This document shows positions 1 through 5,805 of a DNA stretch of 20,714 bases, in pieces. Source of the stretch: Croceibacterium_A sp039927815 (GTDB taxonomy: Bacteria > Pseudomonadota > Alphaproteobacteria > Sphingomonadales > Sphingomonadaceae). How positions within the stretch are numbered: position 1 is the first letter of the stretch; every line of letters starts with the position of its first letter. The DNA lies in NCBI GenBank assembly GCA_039927815.1, contig JBDSUJ010000019.1:1-20714 (forward strand). The letters run 5' to 3'. Position numbers and translations under genes: made by a program. The notes under the pieces were generated by a model, which saw nothing but the letters and a program-made list of their open reading frames with translations, did not search any database and was not told where the DNA came from.

Positions 1-284
1 GGATGCATCTTGTCCATCTTGGTGCACATCATGTTCTTCATCATCTTATCATGGCTCATCGCCATGCACGAGCGCATCGACTTCATCTGCGCGGCCGACA
101 TTTTCATCATGTCGGGATGCATCTTCATCATGGAGTTGCACCTGGCACTTTTCATCATCTTGCTGCTCTTCATCATCTTGCAGCTTTCCATCTTCTTCAT
201 GTCGGTGGCCGTCGGGGTCATGGCCAACACCGGGGTTCCGGCGACGAGTGCGACGGTGGTCAGGGCGAGCAGGAACTTACGCAT
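1..284 (-). CDS. Secreted Met/Lys/Cys-rich small protein, C-terminus cut by window edge
   Basis: Partial gene reading leftward off the window; 94 residues are visible. The start ATG (284-282) has an AAGGAG ribosome site about 7 nt upstream. Residues 1-21 form a clean Sec signal peptide (MRKFLLALTTVALVAG, then an LA cleavage site). The mature part is extraordinary: 23 of the next 73 residues are Met and 13 are Lys, often as MMK or KMM. There are four Cys (35, 49, 73, 87), forming two pairs with the same 13-residue spacing, plus a few His. No known domain is recognised. Met, Cys and His are soft-metal ligands, so periplasmic copper or other thiophilic metal binding is the natural guess, but this is inference. 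It lies 63 nt downstream of the DUF1223 gene on the same strand with no sigma-F-like promoter of its own, so co-transcription is likely. The His-rich reading of the opposite strand is its antisense shadow. Confidence 0.8.
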   Translation of the reverse strand, partial: MRKFLLALTTVALVAGTPVLAMTPTATDMKKMESCKMMKSSKMMKSARCNSMMKMHPDMMKMSAAQMKSMRSCMAMSHDKMMKNMMCTKMDKMH

Positions 285-347
285 TGGAGTCTCCTTCGTG
301 GCGCCGAGTGGAACGGGTTCGGCCGCGGCGCCTTCAGCCTCGAAATG

Positions 348-1082
348 TCATAATTTGCGCGCAGCGATGATCGGGCCCCCGGCTCCGTGCTGGACCAGGG
401 CCGCGGTGGCGAGGCCGCTCTCACGCGCGAGCGGCAGGGCAAACTTGACCGACGGTCCGGTCCATTCGCCGAGCTTGATGAGTTGGCGAACAATCCCCCG
501 ATGCGGCAACGTCTTGCCGCCATTTTCACCCGCGCGGATGGCGACTTGGCGAGCGCGCGGGTCGTAGCGCACCAGCCAGACCGTAGCGGGCGCGCCCGCG
601 GCCCCCTGCGCGATGCGGATGCCGGAACTTTCCGGCACGATCTCCGGGCCGCCGCGCGCCGGACCGGCGCTGGCGAGGGCGGCATCGAGTTGGGACCGGT
701 CGCTGCCGAGCACGGCATGGGTACCATTGACGATGATTTCCGGGGTGGCGACTTCGCCTCGGCCGGCGCGGGCATAGTCCTGCTGGCGCGCCGTGTAGGT
801 GGGGGAGGCAAAACTATCCTTCCAGCCGAGCTGGTCCCAGTAAGTCACTGCGAATGACAGCGCCAGAATCTCCGGCCGGTCGATGACCCGGTTCAGATAG
901 GCATTCGCCGGCGGGCACGACGAACAGCCCTGGCTCTGGAACAGCTCGACAACGATCGGATGTTCGGCCGAAGCGGCTCTGCTGGAACTGGCCGGAGCGG
1001 CCCGGCTTGCGCTGCCAGCGGAAAGTCCCGCTGCAATAGTCACAGCCAGAATACTGAACGAAGTGACAAATCGGCTAGGCAT
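348..1082 (-). CDS. DUF1223 family secreted thioredoxin-fold protein
   Basis: 244 aa, the usual length for DUF1223. An N-terminal signal peptide (about residues 1-29, hydrophobic ILAVTIAAGLSAG) is followed by VVELFQSQGCSSCPPAN, the DUF1223 hallmark with a CxxC pair at Cys53/Cys56. Downstream motifs such as TYWDQLGWKDSFASP, RQQDYA and TPEIIVNG also fit the family. The fold is thioredoxin-like; the reaction is not established, and a periplasmic thiol or redox role is inferred. ATG at 1082 is chosen; a TTG immediately before it (1085) would add one residue. It is divergent from the sigma-F/nrsF operon and preceded by a GTAACC-N16-CGTA promoter-like sequence. As I recall, DUF1223 proteins belong to the sigma-F regulon in Caulobacter, which fits this context. 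Confidence 0.9.
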   Translation of the reverse strand: MPSRFVTSFSILAVTIAAGLSAGSASRAAPASSSRAASAEHPIVVELFQSQGCSSCPPANAYLNRVIDRPEILALSFAVTYWDQLGWKDSFASPTYTARQQDYARAGRGEVATPEIIVNGTHAVLGSDRSQLDAALASAGPARGGPEIVPESSGIRIAQGAAGAPATVWLVRYDPRARQVAIRAGENGGKTLPHRGIVRQLIKLGEWTGPSVKFALPLARESGLATAALVQHGAGGPIIAARKL

Positions 1083-1137
1083 CAAGTTGCCTTTTTTGAC
1101 AGCACCGCCGGCGAGTTGCCAACGCGGATGTCGATAA

Positions 1138-1163
1138 TACGTATCTCGGACGCGGGCGGTTAC
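1138..1163 (-). promoter_or_regulatory. Sigma-F-type promoter for the DUF1223 gene
   Basis: Reading leftward: -35 GTAACC (1163-1158), a 16-nt spacer, and -10 CGTA (1141-1138). The known Caulobacter sigma-F consensus, as I recall it, is GTAACC-N16-CGAA, so -35 and spacing are exact and -10 differs at one base. The start codon follows about 56 nt downstream of the -10. Confidence 0.65.
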
Positions 1164-1218
1164 AGATGGCAGGGATTTTAATTTCGTCCGGACCCGAATG
1201 ATTTTTTCCCAGCGGACG

Positions 1219-1244
1219 GTAACGCTTTGCTCCTCCCCAGCGAA
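1219..1244 (+). promoter_or_regulatory. Sigma-F-type autoregulatory promoter of the ECF sigma operon
   Basis: GTAACG (1219-1224), exactly 16 nt, then CGAA (1241-1244). This matches the GTAACC-N16-CGAA consensus except for the last -35 base. Transcription would begin around 1250, leaving a leader of only about 10 nt before the ATG at 1261. The site therefore also argues against the longer reading frame beginning at 1198. Confidence 0.68.
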
Positions 1245-1260
1245 AAACCTAAGAAGCGGT

Positions 1261-1797
1261 ATGCCGACGAGCGAAGACCAGCTTAGGACTTGGATGGTCG
1301 AAGGACTTGCCGGCGACGCGGTTGCGCACGCGGCTCTGTTGCGCGCCGTCGCGCCGCTGTTGCGCGCATTCTACCGTCGCCGGGTCGGCCACGACGATGC
1401 CATCGAGGACCTCGTGCAGGAAACGCTGATTGCAGTTCACACCCGGCGCATCAGTTACGACCGCGACCGGCCGCTGTTGCCGTGGCTGTTTGCGATCGCC
1501 CGTTACAAGATGATCGACCATTTCCGGCGGTCTGGCCGGACCGGTCCGGTGGCCGACGCTGAGGAACTGCCGGCCGCAACCGATACCGAGGAACAGGTCA
1601 ACGCCCGGCTCGACCTCGAGCAATTGCTGTCGACGCTGCCCGAACGGCAGGCGGGCCTGATCCGGGAAATGCATCTGGAGGGGCGCAGCGTGGCGGAAAT
1701 TGCCCACCGCAGCGGAATCGGCGAATCTGCCGCCAAGGTCTCGATTCATCGCGGTCTCAAGGCGCTGGCGCTGCGCATCCGGCAGGTCGGGCAATGA
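1261..1797 (+). CDS. sigF: ECF RNA polymerase sigma factor, SigF-like (ECF16 type)
   Basis: 178 aa. Region 2 (about residues 25-95) contains DAIEDLVQETLIAVHTRR followed by PLLPWLFAIARYKMIDHFRR, the -10 recognition part. Region 4 (about 118-172) contains LSTLPERQAGLIREMHLEG and a helix-turn-helix VAEIAHRSGIGESAAKVSIHRG for -35 recognition. The ATG at 1261 (MPTSEDQLRTW) is preferred over an in-frame ATG at 1198 because a sigma-F-like promoter lies between them. The ribosome site is weak (AGAAG). The stop overlaps the nrsF start as ATGA, so the pair is translationally coupled. Pairing with a DUF1109/NrsF anti-sigma is the diagnostic context of ECF16; the Caulobacter relative answers heavy-metal and oxidative stress. 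Autoregulation is inferred from the promoter. Confidence 0.92.
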   Translation: MPTSEDQLRTWMVEGLAGDAVAHAALLRAVAPLLRAFYRRRVGHDDAIEDLVQETLIAVHTRRISYDRDRPLLPWLFAIARYKMIDHFRRSGRTGPVADAEELPAATDTEEQVNARLDLEQLLSTLPERQAGLIREMHLEGRSVAEIAHRSGIGESAAKVSIHRGLKALALRIRQVGQ

Positions 1798-2435
1798 ATA
1801 CCGACGCCCTCATCGACGCGTTGGCCCGTACCGTGACTCCGGTGCCGGCCCGCTCGGCATCGCGGCGGTTGATGCTAAGCCTGATCGGAGGAACTCTGAT
1901 CACCCTGGCGCTAATCTTGAGCGCACTCCCGATCCGGCCCGATATCGCTTCGGCGATCCATAGCTTCGCCTTCTGGATGAAGCTCTCCTACACGGCGGCC
2001 GTTGGAGTGTTGGCGACACGCGCGATGGCGCGGCTCGCCCGCCCTGAGCCGGTACGGCTAATTGCGTTTTGGCCGGTCCTGCTGCCGCTCGGGGCGCTTG
2101 CCGTGATCGCCATTGTCCAGATGTCGCAAACTCCAACGGCGGATTGGGGGGCCATGTGGCTTGGCCACACCTACCGGCAATGCTCGGCGCGGATCCTGCT
2201 GCTGTCGCTGCCGATCCTCGCCGCCTTTTTCTGGTGGCTTCGCCAACTCGCCCCGACCCGCCCGCGAGCCGGCGGCGCGGTTGCCGGGCTCGCAGCGGGA
2301 GGGTGGGGGGCGACGCTCTACGGCCTTCACTGCCCGGAGGTGACCGCGCTGTTCGTGGTCACCTGGTACTCCCTCGGCATGGCCCTCGGCGGCATAGCCG
2401 GCGCCTTGCTTGGGCACCGTTCCCTGCGCTGGTAA
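1794..2435 (+). CDS. nrsF: NrsF (DUF1109) membrane anti-sigma factor
   Basis: 213 aa polytopic inner-membrane protein. Six hydrophobic segments lie at roughly residues 27-45, 55-75, 88-110, 133-150, 160-178 and 184-205, the normal DUF1109 topology and length. Two conserved-type cysteines are present, Cys130 (YRQCSAR) and Cys180 (LHCPE), 50 residues apart. In Caulobacter NrsF the two Cys needed for sensing are, as I recall, 131 and 181, so the spacing is preserved. Family role: it holds the sigma factor at the membrane and releases it upon metal or redox stress. ATG overlaps the sigma stop by 4 nt. It ends 12 nt before the convergent Rieske gene, and I see no terminator between them. Confidence 0.9.
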   Translation: MNTDALIDALARTVTPVPARSASRRLMLSLIGGTLITLALILSALPIRPDIASAIHSFAFWMKLSYTAAVGVLATRAMARLARPEPVRLIAFWPVLLPLGALAVIAIVQMSQTPTADWGAMWLGHTYRQCSARILLLSLPILAAFFWWLRQLAPTRPRAGGAVAGLAAGGWGATLYGLHCPEVTALFVVTWYSLGMALGGIAGALLGHRSLRW

Positions 2436-2447
2436 GGGCGGCGGCGG

Positions 2448-3710
2448 CTACTCGGCCGCTTCCGCCAGCGGATCGAAAGTCCGCCAGTCCGCTTCCACCG
2501 GATAAGCAAAGCTGACCGCACGTATGCCGGCGAAATCGATCTCGTCGCCCGCGAACGACAGCTCTCCGGTATCGTGGTGGCGCTTGACCGCTTCGAGCAG
2601 CAGCCGGCGGGCGCGATAGATGACCCGGTCGCAAGTGCCCAGATACTCCTGCGTGCGGTCGACGATTGGCCCCATCGATTCCTGCACCGCGAAATCCTCA
2701 TAGGCATTGCTGCGGTCTAGGATCCCCGACCAGTGCCCGTCCTTCATCGCCTGCCGATCCTGCAGCCACAAGTTCGACGCATCGCCCATGTCGGCGTTGA
2801 AATGGTCGGGGTTCTCCGACCACGTGCCGAACGCACCCATCAGGCTGCGGGTCATCGGCGCGTCGGTGTCGTAAGCGATGTACCATTGCGCGGTGGTGAC
2901 ATCGTCGATCGGGATGGAGCAGCACACGATCCGCGGTCCCCTGGGCGCGCTCGGGATGAAGCTGAAGAACGGCAGCGAGACCTCGCGCACACGGGCGTAG
3001 GAACGGCCCGCCGGCTCCTCGCGGATGGCGCCCTCGCGAAAGCCGTACGGGCGCGCGTCGAATTCGAACACCGGCGCCCCGTCCGCCAGCATGAAGTCGC
3101 TCTCGTCCTTGAAGTAGTCGCGCCCGACCGTGCTGTTGAGATTGGCCGAATGAAGGAACGTGACGTGCGCCGAATCGAGCAGCGCCTCCAGCCCTTGCAG
3201 CCAGTTGGTGCGGATGATGCCGCGATAGGGCTGGACATGGCTGTCGGGCAGGCTGGTGAATTCATAGTCCGGGAAGCGGGGAGGGGTGGCCGCCGCTCCC
3301 ATGTAGACCCACACCAGCCCGCCCGCCTCATGGACCGGGTGGCTGCGCACCGGCACGCTGTCGGCGAACCGCTCACGCTGGGCGCGCGGCTCGGTCGGTG
3401 CATCGACGCACTTGCCCTCGACGCTGAACTTCCACCCGTGGAACACGCACCGCAGGCCATTGTCCTCATTGCGGGCGAGCGCCAGGCTGGCACAGCGGTG
3501 GGGGCACGCCTCTTGCATGAATCCCACCCGCCCGTCGGTGACGCGGAAAGCGACGAAGTTCTCGCCGAACAGCCGCACCCGCTCGGGCGAGCCGTCCGCC
3601 GCCAGCTTGGCCGAGCGGCATGCCGGGACCCAGTATTCGCGCAGCATTGCACCCATGGGCGCACTGCCTTCGACGCGGGTCAGCAGTTCGTTGTCCGCCT
3701 TGTTGAGCAT
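2448..3710 (-). CDS. Rieske non-heme iron oxygenase, phthalate-dioxygenase-like alpha subunit
   Basis: 420 aa. The N-terminal Rieske domain binds a 2Fe-2S cluster through Cys69-x-His71 and Cys88-x2-His91 (CPHRC ... CVFHGWKF). The C-terminal catalytic domain has the N-x9-D-x2-H-x4-H mononuclear iron motif (Asn169, Asp179, His182, His187). A later QESMGPIVDRTQEYLG block is typical of the phthalate 4,5-dioxygenase/O-demethylase branch rather than the naphthalene type. It needs a separate reductase, which is not in this window. The substrate is unknown; aromatic ring hydroxylation or O-demethylation (LigX-like) are both possible. ATG has a GAGGAG ribosome site about 7 nt upstream. It stands alone, convergent to nrsF and 71 nt downstream of tatA's end, so it may have its own promoter. 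Confidence 0.9.
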   Translation of the reverse strand: MLNKADNELLTRVEGSAPMGAMLREYWVPACRSAKLAADGSPERVRLFGENFVAFRVTDGRVGFMQEACPHRCASLALARNEDNGLRCVFHGWKFSVEGKCVDAPTEPRAQRERFADSVPVRSHPVHEAGGLVWVYMGAAATPPRFPDYEFTSLPDSHVQPYRGIIRTNWLQGLEALLDSAHVTFLHSANLNSTVGRDYFKDESDFMLADGAPVFEFDARPYGFREGAIREEPAGRSYARVREVSLPFFSFIPSAPRGPRIVCCSIPIDDVTTAQWYIAYDTDAPMTRSLMGAFGTWSENPDHFNADMGDASNLWLQDRQAMKDGHWSGILDRSNAYEDFAVQESMGPIVDRTQEYLGTCDRVIYRARRLLLEAVKRHHDTGELSFAGDEIDFAGIRAVSFAYPVEADWRTFDPLAEAAE

Positions 3711-3781
3711 CGCTCGCTCCTCTCGTTCGCGGTCGGCGCCGCGTTCGGGACAAGCCTAGCAGGATTCGCGCGGGGGTAAAA

Positions 3782-4057
3782 TCAGCCCGGATCGCGCTGT
3801 GCGGCCGCTTGCTCTTCGGGTGTGCGGGCCGCGACCGCGGGCGCCTCTGCGGGAGGTGAAGCGATCGGCTGGCTGGACGCCTGGATCTGCTTGACCGGCT
3901 TGAGCTCAGCCTCCTTCTCGGCCTCGCTCATGCCTTTCTTGAAGCTTGAAATGCCCTTGCCGAAATCGCCCATCACGTCGGCGATCCGGCCGCGCCCGAA
4001 CAGCAGCAGCACGATCCCCGCGACGATGATCCAATGGAAGATCGAAAATTGACCCAT
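3782..4057 (-). CDS. tatA: Sec-independent protein translocase subunit TatA
   Basis: 91 aa. The short N-terminus enters one transmembrane helix (HWIIVAGIVLLLFG, residues about 8-21). The FGRGRIADVMGDFGKGISSFKKGM hinge and amphipathic helix signature of TatA follows. The remaining tail is acidic and Ala/Pro/Gln-rich. ATG at 4057 is chosen because the protein then begins right before the membrane helix, with AAAGG upstream; the frame stays open further up but adds nothing TatA-like. TatA oligomers form the pore for folded proteins together with TatB and TatC. Neither partner gene is present nearby; the gene follows cdd by 46 nt. It could be the main TatA or a paralogue. Confidence 0.92.
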   Translation of the reverse strand: MGQFSIFHWIIVAGIVLLLFGRGRIADVMGDFGKGISSFKKGMSEAEKEAELKPVKQIQASSQPIASPPAEAPAVAARTPEEQAAAQRDPG

Positions 4058-4103
4058 GAGTAAATGCCTTTCGAACCCTAGTTTAGGCGCATCGGCGCGC
4101 GCG

Positions 4104-4502
4104 TCAAAGGCTGTCCGGCCCAAAAGCGTGCGGCAGCAGCGCGGACAGCCGCATCGGGCGCACGTCGTCGGGCCCCATGCAGTGGATTAGCGGATCGGTC
4201 CCGCCGAGCGAGGCGAGTTCGTGTAGCAGCTGGCGGCAGCGGCCGCACGGTGTCACCACATCGGGCCCGCTGGCGGCCACCGCCAGTTCGACCAGCCCGC
4301 CGCGGCGGCCCTCGCTCAAGGCTTTGGCGACTGCGACAGTCTCGGCACACAAGGACAGGCCATAGCTGGCGTTCTCGACATTGGCACCAGTCACGATCGT
4401 GCCATCGGCGAAGCGCAATGCGGCGCCGACCCGGAAATTGGAGTACGGCGCGTAGGCATGCTCGAGCGCAGCGCGCGCCGCGGCCATCAGGTCATCGCTC
4501 AC
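4104..4502 (-). CDS. cdd: Cytidine deaminase
   Basis: 132 aa, the length of the small homotetrameric cytidine deaminases. It hydrolyses cytidine/deoxycytidine to uridine/deoxyuridine in pyrimidine salvage. Visible motifs are AYAPYSNFRVGAAL near the N-terminus, GANVENASYGLSLCAE with the zinc Cys and catalytic Glu, and PCGRCRQ with the other two zinc cysteines. The GTG start at 4502 sits inside the stop of the upstream gene (GTGA overlap at 4499-4502), so translation is coupled to it. The frame is open far upstream but nothing there resembles Cdd. Confidence 0.94.
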   Translation of the reverse strand: MSDDLMAAARAALEHAYAPYSNFRVGAALRFADGTIVTGANVENASYGLSLCAETVAVAKALSEGRRGGLVELAVAASGPDVVTPCGRCRQLLHELASLGGTDPLIHCMGPDDVRPMRLSALLPHAFGPDSL

Positions 4503-5197
4503 GGCTGCACCACCACCCACCTGAGCGGCGCCTGGCTTGCCTCGGTCCGAAGCGCGGAGTTCGCAGTCCACAACGCCCACGGCCGCCCGGCGTAGTCCGG
4601 CTGGAGCCAATCGCGCTTGAGCCACAGCGCGCGATCGATCCGGGCGGCGACATGATAGTGCTGTTCGAATTCGGCCGACACCATCAGCACCGCCGGCTGA
4701 CCGGCGTGGCCTTCGAGCTGGTTGAGAAACGTCGTCAACTCGCCCTCCATCGCCGCCTCGCTCAAGCGGTCCTGGCATGTCTCGGCGGTCCGCGAAAGAG
4801 CGACGGCGGGCGGCAGCAAGTCGCGCTGGCGCGGGATCAGGGTCATGAAATTGGCCGCCTGTCGCTCAGCCGGCTGGCACGGATCGTAGGCATGGACCGC
4901 CCCGATCCTGAACCCCGCTTCGCGCGCGGCCTGCCAGTTGCGGGCGAACGCGCTGTCGCGCCGGTCCGCTCCTGCGCTCGCCTGGAGATAGGCAAAATTG
5001 GCTCCGACCGCCCGCAAGGCCGCGAAATCGACCGGCCCATCGCGCGCGCCCAGCAGCACGCCCTGAACGGGGAACTCGCGGCGTGCAGGAGTCCAGTGCT
5101 GCCCATGCCACCACAGCCAGCCGCCTGCCACGACGGCCACCAGCAATACCGACGCTGCGGCGCGCGCGCGCCATGAAAAGGCTCTTTTCCGACCCAT
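4499..5197 (-). CDS. Membrane-anchored GH25 (lysozyme-like) fold protein lacking catalytic acids
   Basis: 232 aa. One N-terminal membrane segment (about 13-31, ASVLLVAVVAGGWLWW) works as an anchor or uncleaved signal. The rest follows the GH25 muramidase pattern: a strand, then GPVDFAALRAVGANFAYLQA, DSAFARNWQAAREAGFRIGAVHAY, a Cys, then QAANFMTLIPRQRDLLPP. The positions where GH25 enzymes carry catalytic Asp and Glu (GIDVS and the later DxE strand) read GVLLG (46-50) and AVALS (131-135). All acids are missing, so muramidase activity is unlikely; glycan binding or a structural role is possible. It starts 13 nt after UPF0262 and overlaps cdd by 4 nt. Confidence is good for the gene and moderate for the fold. 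Confidence 0.72.
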   Translation of the reverse strand: MGRKRAFSWRARAAASVLLVAVVAGGWLWWHGQHWTPARREFPVQGVLLGARDGPVDFAALRAVGANFAYLQASAGADRRDSAFARNWQAAREAGFRIGAVHAYDPCQPAERQAANFMTLIPRQRDLLPPAVALSRTAETCQDRLSEAAMEGELTTFLNQLEGHAGQPAVLMVSAEFEQHYHVAARIDRALWLKRDWLQPDYAGRPWALWTANSALRTEASQAPLRWVVVQP

Positions 5198-5210
5198 GAA
5201 CTCCGGTCCT

Positions 5211-5702
5211 TCAGGCCTTGATATGGAGGACGCAGATCAGCGTAAAGAGCCGCCGCGCGGTGGCGAAGTCGGTCGCCACCTTGCCCTCGAGCGCTTCGAG
5301 CAGCTGGCGCGTCGCGCGGTCATGAATCGCCCGTCGGGCCATGTCGAGAGTCTCGATTTCCTGCGCCGACGGGTTGCGCAGTGCTTTGTAATACGAATCG
5401 CAGATCGCGAAATATTCACGCACCACGCGCCGGAACCGGGCGAGACCAAGGCCGATCGTCTCGGCTTCTGCACCGTCCTTGTCGCCCACCTGAATGGCCA
5501 AGCGCCCGTCCACCACCGACAGGCCGAGCGACCAGGGCCCCAGATGGCCCTTGTTCCCCGCGCGGAGCGGACGAAAGGTGTTGTCCGCCACCAGATCGCG
5601 CAACGCGACTTCGCGCTCTTGCTCGACAGCCGCGCTGCGCGACAGGATGGTCGATTCGTCGAGCGCGATATGGATTATTCGGTCGGCTTGCACCGCGGTC
5701 AT
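5211..5702 (-). CDS. UPF0262 family protein
   Basis: 163 aa, soluble, no signal peptide. Recognised by its opening MTAVQADRIIHIALDES and by VEQEREVALRDLVADNTFRP and GPWSLGLSVVDGRLAIQV. This is a conserved alphaproteobacterial family of unknown function. It is the first gene of a leftward run with the GH25-like gene, cdd and tatA (gaps 13, -4 and 46 nt), and is divergent from dnaB over about 100 nt. No strong ribosome site is visible before the ATG. Nothing in the sequence indicates its reaction. Confidence 0.88.
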   Translation of the reverse strand: MTAVQADRIIHIALDESTILSRSAAVEQEREVALRDLVADNTFRPLRAGNKGHLGPWSLGLSVVDGRLAIQVGDKDGAEAETIGLGLARFRRVVREYFAICDSYYKALRNPSAQEIETLDMARRAIHDRATRQLLEALEGKVATDFATARRLFTLICVLHIKA

Positions 5703-5703
5703 T

Positions 5704-5715
5704 TCGCAGATGCGA
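5704..5715. repeat. Short inverted repeat at the UPF0262 start
   Basis: TCGCA-GA-TGCGA, a perfect 5-bp dyad directly before the UPF0262 start codon in the divergent UPF0262/dnaB spacer. It could be a protein site or chance. Confidence 0.3.
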
Positions 5716-5776
5716 GATCAAAGGGGAAGGTTCATCCCCGCTTTCCACAGCCACGCTTGCCCGCGTCCATCTTGCG

Positions 5777-5795
5777 GCGCGCGCGGGGCGCGCGC
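5777..5795 (+). promoter_or_regulatory. GC-only hairpin in the dnaB leader
   Basis: Eight-bp perfect stem GCGCGCGC with a GGG loop, ending 10 nt before the dnaB ATG at 5806. No Shine-Dalgarno sequence is visible in the remaining leader. The structure occupies the place where a ribosome site would be, so it may limit translation initiation. The alternative is simple GC-richness. Confidence 0.45.
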
Positions 5796-5805
5796 ATCAG
5801 CGCGC

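Noticed and set aside
3..353. His-rich open frame on the + strand
   Set aside because: It is the exact antisense of the Met/Lys-rich signal-peptide gene (CAT/CTT reading of ATG/AAG) and has no ribosome site or domain.
1198..1260. N-terminal extension of the sigma factor
   Set aside because: These codons contain the sigma-F-like promoter and the residues do not fit ECF proteins; ATG 1261 begins the family sequence.
2733..3779. 348-codon open frame opposite the Rieske gene
   Set aside because: Antisense shadow of a gene with intact Rieske and iron-site motifs; Arg/His/Ala-rich composition.
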